Shown: positions 23,846 to 32,489 of the stretch, piece by piece | Layout: the number at the start of each line of letters is the position of its first letter | Position numbering within the stretch: position 1 is the stretch's first letter | Translations under genes and position numbers: made by a program | The notes under the pieces: model-generated | Told to the model about the DNA's origin: nothing | Database searches by the model: none | The model's input: only the letters and a program-made list of their open reading frames with translations | Assembly: GCA_040878005.1 (NCBI GenBank) | Contig: JBBDMW010000004.1 | Location: forward strand, 1-42,536 | Direction of reading: 5' to 3' | DNA from: JBBDMW01 sp040878005 | GTDB taxonomy: Bacteria > Chloroflexota > Dehalococcoidia > Lucifugimonadales > Lucifugimonadaceae | DNA: 42,536 nucleotides

Positions 23846-24790
23846 ATGTCAGCCATGTCCAATAGCAATGGAGCCAGCCGTCATCTTGAGTACAAGGGCG
23901 TGTTTCCAGCCAACCCCACGCCCGTAAAGCTGGACGGCAGCATTCATGAAGAGGCGCTCAGGGCGATCTTCGAGGACAACATGTCCCACGGCGTCCATGG
24001 GTTCTGGGTGGCAGGCAGCACCGGCGAAGGCCCCATACTTTCTGAAGAGCAGCGCGAGGCAGTGGCGCGCGTGGCTGGTGAAACTTGCCAGGGCAGGGCG
24101 CTGACCATCATGCACGTGGGTGCGATCAGCACTGAGAGCGCTGTGAAGGGTGCAAAGGCAGCCAAAAAGTACGGCTGCGATGCCGTCTGCTGCATTCCGC
24201 CGTTTCTCTTCCGCCCAGGTGAGCGCGCCATACTGGACCACTACAAGGCAGTGGCTGACGCCGCTGATGGCCTGCCATTCTTTGTGTACAACCTGCCACA
24301 GCTGACGCAGGTGGAGACTGTCCCGGCCCTGATGGAGAAGATCGTGGCCAACGTGCCGAATGTGATGGGCCTCAAGCACTCAGCTCCCAATTTTTCCGAC
24401 ATCCGGCCGTTTACTGACATGGGCCTGAAGGTCTTTTCAGGGAGCGGATACCTGCCACTTCCTGCGCTGGCGATGGGCGCCGTGGGCACAGTGGACGCCC
24501 CGCTTTCGCTTGCGCCGTGGGCTTACGTGGACCTGTTCAATGCCTGGGAGGCCGGTGACATGGAGCGGGCGAAGGCGCGCCAGCATGAGGTCAAGACGTA
24601 CATAGACCTGGTCAGGATGTTCGGCGCTGGCTCGCATGTCTGCAAGACAGTGCTGGGCGCGCGACTGGGCATCGACTGCGGAGCCTCCATCCCACCGGTG
24701 AACAGGCTCACGGATCACGAGAAACAAGAGGTGCTCGCAGCCGCTGAGAAGGCCGGGGTGCTGAAAGCGCCGGCGCCGGCAGCCGTGTAA
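23846..24790 (+). CDS. dihydrodipicolinate synthase / N-acetylneuraminate lyase family aldolase
   Basis: 314 aa, class I aldolase TIM barrel. The family loop reads G-S-T-G-E-G-P-I-L-S-E-E-Q, the Tyr strand F-F-V-Y-N-L-P-Q, and the Schiff-base lysine is in M-G-L-K-H-S-A-P-N. The C-terminal half is G-Y-L-P-L-P-A-L-A-M-G-A. It would cleave or form a pyruvate-type aldol adduct; whether for lysine synthesis or sugar-acid catabolism is not decided, since no dapB or lysA is near. ATG chosen after AGAAGGGAACGGGG; an in-frame ATG 9 bases later is also possible. A 17-bp palindrome follows its stop. Confidence 0.92.
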   Translation: MSAMSNSNGASRHLEYKGVFPANPTPVKLDGSIHEEALRAIFEDNMSHGVHGFWVAGSTGEGPILSEEQREAVARVAGETCQGRALTIMHVGAISTESAVKGAKAAKKYGCDAVCCIPPFLFRPGERAILDHYKAVADAADGLPFFVYNLPQLTQVETVPALMEKIVANVPNVMGLKHSAPNFSDIRPFTDMGLKVFSGSGYLPLPALAMGAVGTVDAPLSLAPWAYVDLFNAWEAGDMERAKARQHEVKTYIDLVRMFGAGSHVCKTVLGARLGIDCGASIPPVNRLTDHEKQEVLAAAEKAGVLKAPAPAAV

Positions 24791-24796
24791 TCAGCG

Positions 24797-24813
24797 ATCA
24801 ACGTTACGTTGAT
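24797..24813. other. 17-bp perfect palindrome after the DapA-like gene
   Basis: ATCAACGT, a central T, ACGTTGAT, starting 7 bases after the stop codon. It sits between two converging genes and could act as a weak bidirectional transcript end or a protein site. Confidence 0.45.
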
Positions 24814-24858
24814 GCAGCCACCTGCCATGGCTTCCCGGCATCGCCATGCGCCGGGTGG

Positions 24859-25227
24859 TCACGGGTTGTGCGCATGGACGAAGCGCGCAAAGCGGCCCCT
24901 GTGCCTTGCGAACAACCTGTAGAACGGCTCGGCAGCCAGGCTCAGGGGCGGCCATGACATAACCGCGCCCAGTACACCCCAGAACCCGCCCAATTGGCGC
25001 ATTGCCTCGAAAACCGCACGGGCGCCGCTGAACGTATGCCCGCCGGGACGAATGAAAATGAGTGCCCTGCGGGCGTCCTCACGTGCTACTCCCGGAGCTG
25101 CGTCTTCCAGCTCACTTGACTGGTACGCTACGAACCTCAGGCGCCGCCTCGTATCGTGTTGCTCCATCCACCTGCGGAATGCGCCGCATATTGCGCACTC
25201 CCCGTCAAATACAACTGTAAATGTCAT
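24859..25227 (-). CDS. DCC-family thiol-disulfide oxidoreductase-like protein (DUF393)
   Basis: About 122 aa. The DCC signature reads V-F-D-G-E-C-A-I-C-G-A-F at residues 6-17, with the C-x-x-C pair at Cys11 and Cys14. The family is predicted to have a thioredoxin-like fold and thiol-disulfide activity. The C-terminal half, L-A-A-E-P-F-Y-R-L-F-A-R-H-R, is typical. I use the ATG at 25227 because it starts the conserved strand; a 12-aa extension to 25263 is possible. Confidence 0.88.
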   Translation of the reverse strand: MTFTVVFDGECAICGAFRRWMEQHDTRRRLRFVAYQSSELEDAAPGVAREDARRALIFIRPGGHTFSGARAVFEAMRQLGGFWGVLGAVMSWPPLSLAAEPFYRLFARHRGRFARFVHAHNP

Positions 25228-25368
25228 GTTCCAGCCCGCCTCCCTAACCGATGTCGGACTCATGGCGCAAACCTATTGGCCCAATTGGTGCGTTAACAGT
25301 AATATCGATTAGCCTAAAAGGCTTGTCACTGTTTCGTTGGTTTAGGGAGACACCAGATCAGTTACATC

Positions 25369-26199
25369 ATGAAAACTCGAGTGGTTTATATGGCGTGGGC
25401 CGTGAGCGTGGTTGTCTTTGCAGGCATCGCCTGCACAGCTTCCAGCTCCGTTGCCCAGGAAACCGTTACCCCTGCAATACAGAACGATGCATTTGAAGTG
25501 CAGCCCGGAGCGCGCGTGACGCTGAACGCCGAACGTGCGACGGTCACCGTGACGCGCTCGCCTGACAACGTCGTGCGAATCGACAGTGAAATCATTGACG
25601 CCGCTGGCATCAACTATTACGCCCTGCCCAGGACGGGCCTTCCCACATCGCATCTTGATGTGTCAGCAAAGCTGAGGTCCAGCCAGAACACCACGGCAAG
25701 TTCCAAGATCAACCTACAGGTGCCTGAAGGCATCACGCTTGAAGTCAGGACCACGGCCGGGGCCATAGAACTGGAGGGCCTGTCCCTCCCGGAGGCAACT
25801 CTCAACACCACCGATGCCAGCGTCACGGTGCGGGATGCATCCGGAAGGTTCAACATCCGCTCTGTGAACGGCACTCTTGTGATGGAGCGCTTCGATGGCA
25901 CCGTCTGGGCACATGCCGATGAGGCAGTCACGTTTGACGGGACCATAAGGGGCTCCAGGTCAAATCGCCTGAACAGCACGAACGGCGCGATAGTGGTACG
26001 AATGACCGATGATTCAAACGTGACGGCCCGCATTACGGCCGAGGAAGGCGAGATCACTACTGAAGGGCTTGCAGACGTCCGCGGCTCAGGCAATTCTGTG
26101 ACCGGCACGGCCGGCGCAGGGGAAGGGACCCTGGAGGTAAAGAGCGACCATGGCTCCGTCAACGTCCACTTTGGCGCGGAATCGGCGGTGCTTCAATAG
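25369..26199 (+). CDS. exported DUF4097-like beta-helix (putative adhesin) protein
   Basis: 276 aa. Signal peptide with a possible lipoprotein cysteine (V-F-A-G-I-A-C, a poor lipobox). The body is made of short beta repeats of the form V-R-T-T-A-G-A-I-E-L-E-G-L, V-T-V-R-D-A-S-G, L-N-S-T-N-G-A-I-V-V, typical of DUF4097/DUF4098 putative adhesins. Its role is unknown. It is followed, after 8 bases, by a split-barrel flavin/deazaflavin-type gene, so the two may be co-transcribed. Confidence 0.8.
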   Translation: MKTRVVYMAWAVSVVVFAGIACTASSSVAQETVTPAIQNDAFEVQPGARVTLNAERATVTVTRSPDNVVRIDSEIIDAAGINYYALPRTGLPTSHLDVSAKLRSSQNTTASSKINLQVPEGITLEVRTTAGAIELEGLSLPEATLNTTDASVTVRDASGRFNIRSVNGTLVMERFDGTVWAHADEAVTFDGTIRGSRSNRLNSTNGAIVVRMTDDSNVTARITAEEGEITTEGLADVRGSGNSVTGTAGAGEGTLEVKSDHGSVNVHFGAESAVLQ

Positions 26200-26207
26200 C
26201 AGGTGGT

Positions 26208-26732
26208 ATGCCCCGCATTACAGAAGACCTTAAACGCATCCTGCGGGACAGCTTCTTCATCCGGACCACAATGATCCGGAAGAGCAACGGGAAGCCGCGC
26301 ACCGTTGAAACCACTTACTACTGGGACGGCGAAGACCGCGTAGTCATTTCCGGGTATCCCGGAAAGCGTGACTGGGTGGCGACCCTGGCGGCCAACCCGG
26401 ACGTAACCGTGCATACGGTGGAGTTCGAGCCGTGGTACGACATACCGGGACGGGCGCGGGTGCTGAGGGACCGCGATGAGCGCCTTCCATATCTCCTGAA
26501 GTTCATAGAGCGGTGGACTACGAGGCCGGGTTTTCCACGAAGGCGATTCCAGGCGTTCCTGTTTGCTGTGCGCCTCAACCGGTCCATGCACCTGCCCTGG
26601 TGGGGACCGTTCTGGCTGGCACGGCGCATATTTGACCAGATGCCGTGCGTGGAGATTACCTTCACCGGCGATCCCGTTCTAAGAGAAGGAGGCCCGCCGC
26701 CGCTGTCCGAGCCTCGCCCGGACAGGCCATAA
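26208..26732 (+). CDS. split beta-barrel flavin/F420-type protein (nitroreductase/deazaflavin family-like)
   Basis: 174 aa. The sequence E-T-T-Y-Y-W-D-G-E-D-R-V-V-I-S-G-Y-P-G-K-R-D-W-V-A-T-L, followed by N-P-D-V-T-V-H, matches the DUF385 / deazaflavin-dependent nitroreductase split barrel (relatives of PNPOx-like FMN proteins). These enzymes use F420H2 or FMN to reduce nitro groups or quinones; cofactor and substrate are not determined here. An AGGTGG site precedes the ATG by one or two bases only, so translation may be coupled to the upstream gene. Convergent, one base away, with the exonuclease-like gene. Confidence 0.78.
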   Translation: MPRITEDLKRILRDSFFIRTTMIRKSNGKPRTVETTYYWDGEDRVVISGYPGKRDWVATLAANPDVTVHTVEFEPWYDIPGRARVLRDRDERLPYLLKFIERWTTRPGFPRRRFQAFLFAVRLNRSMHLPWWGPFWLARRIFDQMPCVEITFTGDPVLREGGPPPLSEPRPDRP

Positions 26733-26733
26733 C

Positions 26734-27546
26734 CTACTGATCAGCCGATGTTGGCAAGTAGCCCTTCACCGCATTCTCAGCGATGCGGCGGGCGTCTGCG
26801 CCAAACCGTGAGCTGCGTGTGACCCAGCCAAGGTAGTCCGGGTCCTGCTCCGCCACATCGCCAAGACGCTCGCCGCGATACCGGCCAAAGTTGACCAGGG
26901 CGTCGCCGTCGCTCGACCACACGAACCGGGCATCCGGGTCGATGGGGTCTTCCTCAGAGTCACGCATCCAGTCGGCCAGTGCGGCGGGACTGCCGGGCAG
27001 CGATGGCTCTGCCCCAAGCTGCCCCCTCAGCACATCCATGGCCGCCCTCGCAGCTGCGCCCGGCTGTTGTCGGGCCGGCAGGTCTCGGCCTGCATAGCGC
27101 CTGTGCGCTGCAGCCAGGTCCCTCGGCTCCAGCCGGTGAAAGATGACCATGGCATCCACCACGGCCCGGCCTTCAAGGGAAAACTCCACCCCGGCCCGCT
27201 CGAACTCAGATACCAGCAGGGGCAGGTCGAATCGCTCAATCCCGAAGCCTGCCAGGTCGCATCCATCCAGGTGGTCCGCCAGGGCGCGGGCGTATGCCTT
27301 AAACGGCGGGCACTGGGCCACGTCATCGTCACCGATGCCATGCACTTGAGTTGCTCCCGGCGGAATGGGCACACCCGGGTTGATTAGCACATTCTTGGCA
27401 TGCTCCTCGCCGCCCGGCATGAGCTTGAGCACGCTGAGCCTGACGGCCCGTGCCCTGTAAGGGTCAAGGCCCGTCGAGTCGATGTCGATGAATGCGAGTG
27501 GCCGCTCCAGTTCCAGTTGACGTCGCTGGCCTGAAGGAGATGTCAC
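26734..27546 (-). CDS. DnaQ/ExoX-like DEDD exonuclease with altered active-site residues
   Basis: 270 aa. The N-terminal two thirds is a DEDD exonuclease fold: Exo I region A-F-I-D-I-D-S-T-G-L-D-P, the V-H-G-I-G-D-D-D-V loop, Exo II G-F-G-I-E-R-F-D-L-P-L-L, and Exo III around A-R-A-A-M-D-V. Compared with active enzymes, Exo I has D-x-D instead of D-x-E and the Exo III histidine appears to be Ala. The C-terminal part, V-N-F-G-R-Y-R-G-E-R-L-G-D-V-A-x-x-D-P-D-Y-L-G-W, is an ExoX C-terminal/DUF3820-type module. It may be a weak or structural nuclease. GTG start without a strong ribosome site. Confidence 0.82.
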   Translation of the reverse strand: MTSPSGQRRQLELERPLAFIDIDSTGLDPYRARAVRLSVLKLMPGGEEHAKNVLINPGVPIPPGATQVHGIGDDDVAQCPPFKAYARALADHLDGCDLAGFGIERFDLPLLVSEFERAGVEFSLEGRAVVDAMVIFHRLEPRDLAAAHRRYAGRDLPARQQPGAAARAAMDVLRGQLGAEPSLPGSPAALADWMRDSEEDPIDPDARFVWSSDGDALVNFGRYRGERLGDVAEQDPDYLGWVTRSSRFGADARRIAENAVKGYLPTSADQ

Positions 27547-27774
27547 TATCTTTGCCCGGTTTGCTGCGTGGAACCATGCTTAACGGTAGGCAGCGAAGCC
27601 TACCACGCGTTGGCCAGTGGACGAACAACCGCCGTCACTGGAAGGCGCGTGGGTGGCGTTCTCTCCCCAGGGTCCGCAGGAGCCGCCAAACCCGACCCGT
27701 GGAACACGCAACACAAGTTGAGATAGCAGGTACCATATAGAAGCGCTCAGGCGGGCCTTGATCATGCAAGTAGG

Positions 27775-27862
27775 GCCGAAGTGGCGGAATGGCAGACGCG
27801 ACGGTCTCAAAAACCGTTGGGCATTAACGCCCGTGTGGGTTCGAATCCCACCTTCGGCACCA
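27775..27862 (+). tRNA. tRNA-Leu (anticodon CAA)
   Basis: Complete class II tRNA: acceptor GCCGAAG/CTTCGGC, anticodon arm ACGGT-CTCAAAA-ACCGT (CAA), a long variable arm (TGGGCATTAACGCCCG), T arm with GGTTCGAATCC, encoded CCA. It stands alone, with no second tRNA nearby. Confidence 0.95.
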
Positions 27863-27891
27863 TCCACACGCATGACCCACACGTTCGCCGT

Positions 27892-28362
27892 TCAAGTGTT
27901 GGATGAACGGCCCTTCGTCCAGCGGTAGAGCGCATCCGGCGCCTTCTCCTCATTGCCTGCGCCGTCAGTCGTTCTGACCAGCTCGAACCCGCGACGTTCG
28001 TAGAACCGGCGCGCCGCCTCATTGCGCTGGAACACCCACAGATCCAGCGTTTCCCCGGCAACTTCAATCGCCTTGTTCAGCAGCGCCGAGCCAATCCCCT
28101 GGCCCTGGCGGGCAGGATGAACATAGAGGTGTTCAAGAAACTGCTCATCTACCGCGGCAAACCCGGCCACCTGTCCTTCCCGATCGACAACCCACACCTG
28201 TTGCGTTGGGATAACGACTCCCGTGAAATAGCGGATCGTTTCGGCCTCTGAATGCAGTTCCGGCAGGAACGGCATGGCTGCCCGCCGAGCCGCCATGTGG
28301 ACAGTGGCCACGGATTCCGCATCACACTCTGTGGCTCGCCTCAGTTTCCCAACGTCGCCCAA
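27892..28362 (-). CDS. GNAT family N-acetyltransferase
   Basis: 156 aa. Acetyl-CoA binding motif A is visible: L-Y-V-H-P-A-R-Q-G-Q-G-I-G-S-A-L-L, followed by N-E-A-A-R-R-F-Y-E-R-R-G-F-E, the common motif B. The acceptor is unknown. The first codon is TTG with an AGGGGGC site; no ATG is available in a sensible place. Runs convergent to tRNA-Leu, 29 bases away. Confidence 0.88.
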   Translation of the reverse strand: MGDVGKLRRATECDAESVATVHMAARRAAMPFLPELHSEAETIRYFTGVVIPTQQVWVVDREGQVAGFAAVDEQFLEHLYVHPARQGQGIGSALLNKAIEVAGETLDLWVFQRNEAARRFYERRGFELVRTTDGAGNEEKAPDALYRWTKGRSSNT

Positions 28363-28568
28363 AAATGCCCCCTACGCGGCACGCATGGCCGCGTCCCAGC
28401 CTGGGAGCCGATACTGCTACGGACCAGTTCAACCTGCGTCATTGGCTCAAAAGGCTGAAAAATCGTCGTAAACCCGCAATATCCGGAGAAAATTGAATAG
28501 GCCATCGAGTACCAGAAGAGCATAACGCTACGTTGACCGAAAAGTTATGTTTAAGAAGGAGCAGCAAC

Positions 28569-28769
28569 ATGGCAGGACGTGCACCGGTCCCGGAACTGTT
28601 GCGTGTGGAACCCACGGTCAGATGCCAGGCGGCAGTAGACATGCCTGACGGAAACATTGGCCGCTGTGACCAGGAGGTATGGCAGTACGAGCGAAAGATC
28701 TGGCTGGCCGGAGCGCAGCCGTTCTACGTGTGGCTATGCGAAGAGCATCTCCTGGACGTCGCCGAGTGA
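28569..28769 (+). CDS. small Cys-containing protein of unknown family
   Basis: 66 aa. Not recognised. It has four possible metal ligands in C-x12-C and C-x2-H order (R-C-Q-A-A, G-R-C-D-Q-E-V, and L-C-E-E-H), so a small zinc or treble-clef-like site is possible but not shown. Start chosen at the ATG with an AAGGAG site; an in-frame longer start at 28533 lacks one. Confidence 0.6.
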   Translation: MAGRAPVPELLRVEPTVRCQAAVDMPDGNIGRCDQEVWQYERKIWLAGAQPFYVWLCEEHLLDVAE

Positions 28770-29398
28770 CCTTACAGCCGGCCCCGCCCGGAGCCTGGCC
28801 TGGCAGTCTCACGAAGGCGCTGCCGGTCAACTGACCAGGCGACCGTAAGCGGCGCCATGACACCGTCACGTGGGGTTGAGGCTTCCGGTTCGCCACGGCA
28901 AGGGCGCAACAGGTTCTTTACGTCGTTACGCGCATGAGGTCACGATGTCACGTCTGCACGCGCTCCCGCCTGGGAATCTGACCCGAAGGTAACAACCGTC
29001 ACCAAAAACGCGGCGTGACAGAACGTTCTTCGCGTAAACTCGCACGCCTTCGGAAAACTTGTTACCCCATTCTCACCTGCGACCCCTTTGCCAGGCGGCT
29101 GCTACCCCGTTGAATTGCGGTAACGGTCAGGGCATGGCAGGGTGTCCGGCCTGTCATGCGGCTGGTTGTTCCGCCGGGAATCCATTGCCGGTGGGCAGGC
29201 GTTTACTGGTTTGGTGACCGGTGCATGCCAATATGTCAAGGGACGGCAACAATCGGCCCGTCTGCTGATCGGATAACCCCTGCCCGCACGTGGGTCGCGT
29301 TCACGGCATCATGCCACCGCTGCTCACAGGGAACTGTCGGCCCGTGTAATGGTGGGGTAATGCTTGCGGTGCGAAGGTGCCGGTGTGGAGGTGAGGCG
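28770..29398. other. gene-free region upstream of the response regulator
   Basis: About 630 bases without a credible gene. An open frame of about 80 codons runs into the response regulator from 29156 but has unlike, Cys/Trp-rich translation and is not believed. A short palindrome AGAACGTTCT lies near 29021-29030. A long 5' leader or small RNA for the regulator cannot be excluded; no promoter was assigned. Confidence 0.45.
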
Positions 29399-30055
29399 AT
29401 GAACGTGGCGAAGCAAGTCGTGACGGTGATGGTAGTTGATGACCATCCGATCACACGCCAGGGTGTTGCGGCAATACTCTCGCGTCAGCCGGGCATATCA
29501 GTGGTCGGAGAAGCGGATGATGGCCAGAAGGCGCTCGACATGGCCCGGTCTCTCCGCCCTTCCGTGATATTGATGGATGTTCACATGCCCGGCCTGGACG
29601 GCATAGAGGCCATTGAGCAGATCAAGGCTGACATCCCGGACACCCGGATAATCATATTCACCAGCCTGGATACGGAGCAGAGCATCTCCCGCGGCGTAGT
29701 CGCCGGCGCAGATGGTTACCTGCTCAAAGATGCGTCGCCTGAGAGGCTGACCGAGGCGATTTTCACAGCGGATCGCGGCGAGTCACCCATAGAGCCGAAG
29801 ATCGCCACATCTCTCCTGGCGCGCCTGTCAGAGATTGCCAAAGAGCACCATGGGCGGACCTTGCTATCGCAGCGGGAGAGGCGTGTCCTTCAACTGCTTG
29901 GACAGGGCTACACGAACGAGCAGATATCCGGGGAGCTTTTTCTCACCGAGAACACGGTCAAGTCCCACCTGCGCAAGATTTACCAGAAGATGGGCGTGCG
30001 GGGCAGGACGGAGGCGGTGCTGGAAGCCTCGCGCCGCGGCTACATCCGCCTCTAA
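29399..30055 (+). CDS. NarL/FixJ-type two-component response regulator
   Basis: 218 aa. Receiver domain with acidic pocket Asp14-Asp15, phosphoacceptor Asp60 (L-M-D-V-H-M-P-G), Thr88 and Lys110 (L-L-K-D). The C-terminal LuxR-type HTH (about 150-215) reads L-S-Q-R-E-R-R-V-L-Q-L-L-G-Q-G-Y, N-E-Q-I-S-G-E-L-F-L-T-E-N-T-V-K-S-H. No histidine kinase gene is near, so it is an orphan. A GGAGGTGAGG site supports the ATG at 29399. Confidence 0.93.
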   Translation: MNVAKQVVTVMVVDDHPITRQGVAAILSRQPGISVVGEADDGQKALDMARSLRPSVILMDVHMPGLDGIEAIEQIKADIPDTRIIIFTSLDTEQSISRGVVAGADGYLLKDASPERLTEAIFTADRGESPIEPKIATSLLARLSEIAKEHHGRTLLSQRERRVLQLLGQGYTNEQISGELFLTENTVKSHLRKIYQKMGVRGRTEAVLEASRRGYIRL

Positions 30056-30155
30056 AGGCGCGCAATGCCCCTCTAAAGCCCGTACATGGCCAGCGGATCG
30101 TTTGCCGCGTGCCCGGACTTAGCCCAACTCAACCGCTTCTGCGCGCTGCCTGGCG

Positions 30156-31331
30156 CTAGTCGTTCTCTTCGTTTGATTCACCGGAATTCAGGCCAAAGCG
30201 CCTGAGCCATCCTGCGCGCCGGTTGCCGTCCTGGCCATTCTCTGACCTCTCCTCGCTAGCTGGGCTGGCCGGGTTGGCTGGCGTTGCGCTGGCTGACTGG
30301 TTGCGAAGTGCCGGCGGCCTTGGCGCTGCACGTTCCGGCTGAGGGTTGGACTCGCTTGACGTTGAAGACCCGTTGCTGCTGGAGCCTGCCTGCGTTCCAC
30401 CCACTCGGCGCCTTGCTGGCGTCCTGCGCATGCCCTCCCGGCTGGCATCGGCCTCCGGCTTCTCGGCTGGCGCTGCTGGCTTGGGGCTTGCATCCTGGCT
30501 CTGCGCTGCGCCGTTTCTTGATGCGGCTGAGCTGGAAGACGTGGAGCTGGACGACCCGGACCGGGTGGAGCGTCGGCGCGTTGGCCTGCTCCGCTTCTCA
30601 TCAGTTCCGCTGGGCGAAGACGAACCAGAAGTTGGGGTCGAGGAGGAAGACGCCCGCACTGGACGGCGCCGGCTGCTTGTGCTGCCTGACTTCTTGTCCT
30701 CGCCATTGGGCGAAGCCGCCTCATCAGTGACCTCGGGGCGGCCACTCGCCTCAGTGCGTGCCCGCACCTGGGCCTTGGTCATCCAGAGGCTGGTGAAGAA
30801 AGTCTTGTTGAGTTTCAGATGAACGTCGGCGGCCCTTGCGGCCTCGGGCGATATGTTCGTCTCGAACGCAGCCACTTCGACGTGTTTGCCGGCATCTTTC
30901 ACCGCCTGGATGGCGGGGTAAAAGTCGCCGTCTCCGCTCACAATGATGGCGGTGTCGTACTGGTCTCTAAATGCCTTGGTCACGAAGTCGGTGGCGAGCA
31001 TGACGTCCACGCCCTTTTCCACCATTGCCTCGCCGCGTTGCTTCCATATGCCAAGCCTCACCTCCAGGTAAGGCGTGTCATAGAGCGACTCAAGGAACTT
31101 GGACTGCTCGCCCCTGAATTCGGGGAAACGGTCGGAATCCTGCCTGATGTTGTAGTAATAAATCCTGCGCAGGTCACGCCCGTTCGCAAGCTTCAGGCCA
31201 AACTTGTCAAACTGCAGGTCGTGACGGCCACATATTTGGCCCAGGACGTGGTAGAGATTGCTCCCGTCAATAAAGATCATTACGCGCTCTTCAGCGCGCG
31301 AAGGGAACGAACTAAGGGACTTGGACGGCAT
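30156..31331 (-). CDS. NYN domain (LabA/DUF88) protein with long Ser/Arg/Pro tail
   Basis: 391 aa. Residues about 16-180 form a NYN PIN-like nuclease domain: I-F-I-D-G-S-N-L-Y-H, K-G-V-D-V-M-L-A-T-D-F-V and I-V-S-G-D-G-D-F-Y-P, which supply the acidic metal ligands. The rest (about 200-391) is low-complexity, rich in Ser, Arg, Pro and Ala with no visible fold. NYN proteins are RNases or RNA-binding factors. The ATG has a GGAGG site 6-8 bases upstream. A basic disordered tail would suit RNA contact. Confidence 0.88.
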   Translation of the reverse strand: MPSKSLSSFPSRAEERVMIFIDGSNLYHVLGQICGRHDLQFDKFGLKLANGRDLRRIYYYNIRQDSDRFPEFRGEQSKFLESLYDTPYLEVRLGIWKQRGEAMVEKGVDVMLATDFVTKAFRDQYDTAIIVSGDGDFYPAIQAVKDAGKHVEVAAFETNISPEAARAADVHLKLNKTFFTSLWMTKAQVRARTEASGRPEVTDEAASPNGEDKKSGSTSSRRRPVRASSSSTPTSGSSSPSGTDEKRSRPTRRRSTRSGSSSSTSSSSAASRNGAAQSQDASPKPAAPAEKPEADASREGMRRTPARRRVGGTQAGSSSNGSSTSSESNPQPERAAPRPPALRNQSASATPANPASPASEERSENGQDGNRRAGWLRRFGLNSGESNEEND

Positions 31332-31355
31332 TCAGGCCTCCGGAGGAGAAAATAA

Positions 31356-31662
31356 GATGTGAAACTGTGGTTTACCTGCTGACGCGAGCGGTTGGAATGC
31401 TCCAGCGTGAGGGTAAACGAAGAGCCTGCCGGATGGCGGAAATGTGTGCTGTGTAGATATATCTGGTATCCGGTCACGGTTAAGGCTCCCTTCTATTCTA
31501 CTACTTTTGACGCGTAGACAGTTGGAAGTGTGTCAATCCACCTGTGGCCAACTGGGGGCTGCGGTGACACGTATCGCTTGACTCGCCGCCCTCCGGACAA
31601 CATCATGTGCCTTGCCCACGGCAACGCCACCTCAAGAGCGTGCCGGGCCAGGAGACAGCCTT
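31356..31662. other. gene-free region between the NYN and beta-propeller genes
   Basis: About 300 bases holding divergent upstream regions; nothing else was recognised. Local AT-rich text such as TATATCTGGTATC near 31456-31470 could belong to a promoter, but this is weak. Confidence 0.35.
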
Positions 31663-32355
31663 ATGAAACCCATCAAAGCATTTGATACTCCGTGCAAGCA
31701 CCCGAACGGCCTACAGTGGGCCGGGGAAGAGCTTTATGTCATGGACCAGTACTCGGACAACGTGTACGTGGTCAATGAGAGCGGTGAATTGCTTCGCACC
31801 ATCAATACGCCAACCGAAAACGGCTCCGGCATCACCGTCGGCGGCGGATACCTGTGGACCGCATCCAACGGCCAGACCGCCGCACGCCCGTTCAGGTCAA
31901 CCGACACCCACCTGGGATACATCTACAAGCTGGACATGGAGACTGGTGAGGCAGTAGACCGCTTCCGCACGCCTGACGGCGGGGGAATCCACGGCATTGA
32001 GTGGGACAATGGGGACATCTGGGTGACCCAGTTCAACCCGTTCGCCCTGGTGCTGGTGGACGGTCAGTCATACAAGGTCAAGGAGACCTTTGAGGTTGAA
32101 CTGCCACGCCTCCACGGCCTGGCGCGCGATGGCGATGGCATATGGTGCGCCCACACCGCCAACAAGGTCATCGTCAAGTACTCGCTGGAGAACGGCAAAG
32201 AGGTGGACCGCATCACCTTTGGCGAGGACGACCCCTACCCGCACGGCCTGTCGATCAAGGATGGCGTCCTCTGGTACTGCGACGCCGATTTCGCCGGCAA
32301 GGGCCAGGAGAGCACACTGCGCGGCTGGCCTGAGATTGGCAAGATCGTCCAGTAA
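31663..32355 (+). CDS. beta-propeller protein (SMP-30/PQQ-repeat-like)
   Basis: 230 aa. Repeated short blades of the form G-L-Q-W-A-G-E-E-L-Y-V-M-D, G-I-T-V-G-G-G-Y-L-W-T-A, G-I-E-W-D-N-G-D-I-W-V-T-Q, G-L-A-R-D-G-D-G-I-W-C-A-H, G-L-S-I-K-D-G-V-L-W-Y-C-D indicate a six-bladed-type propeller. There is no signal peptide. AGGAGACAG before the ATG sets the start. It precedes an amidohydrolase by 134 bases, so a joint role in lactone or glycoside turnover is possible but unproven. Confidence 0.78.
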   Translation: MKPIKAFDTPCKHPNGLQWAGEELYVMDQYSDNVYVVNESGELLRTINTPTENGSGITVGGGYLWTASNGQTAARPFRSTDTHLGYIYKLDMETGEAVDRFRTPDGGGIHGIEWDNGDIWVTQFNPFALVLVDGQSYKVKETFEVELPRLHGLARDGDGIWCAHTANKVIVKYSLENGKEVDRITFGEDDPYPHGLSIKDGVLWYCDADFAGKGQESTLRGWPEIGKIVQ

Positions 32356-32489
32356 AATCCACAGGTTGATGAGACCGCTTCGGGCCGCACCACGGCACCA
32401 TCCGTGATGATGTGGATGCCGTGCGCGCCGGCCGGTTTTCGCGTCGTAACTGATGATATTGAAATCACTAAAGCCTGCAGGAGGCATAG

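Noticed and set aside
29156..29398. N-terminal extension of the response regulator
   Set aside because: The extra 81 codons are Cys/Trp-rich and unlike a receiver domain; a strong GGAGGTGAGG site marks the ATG at 29399.
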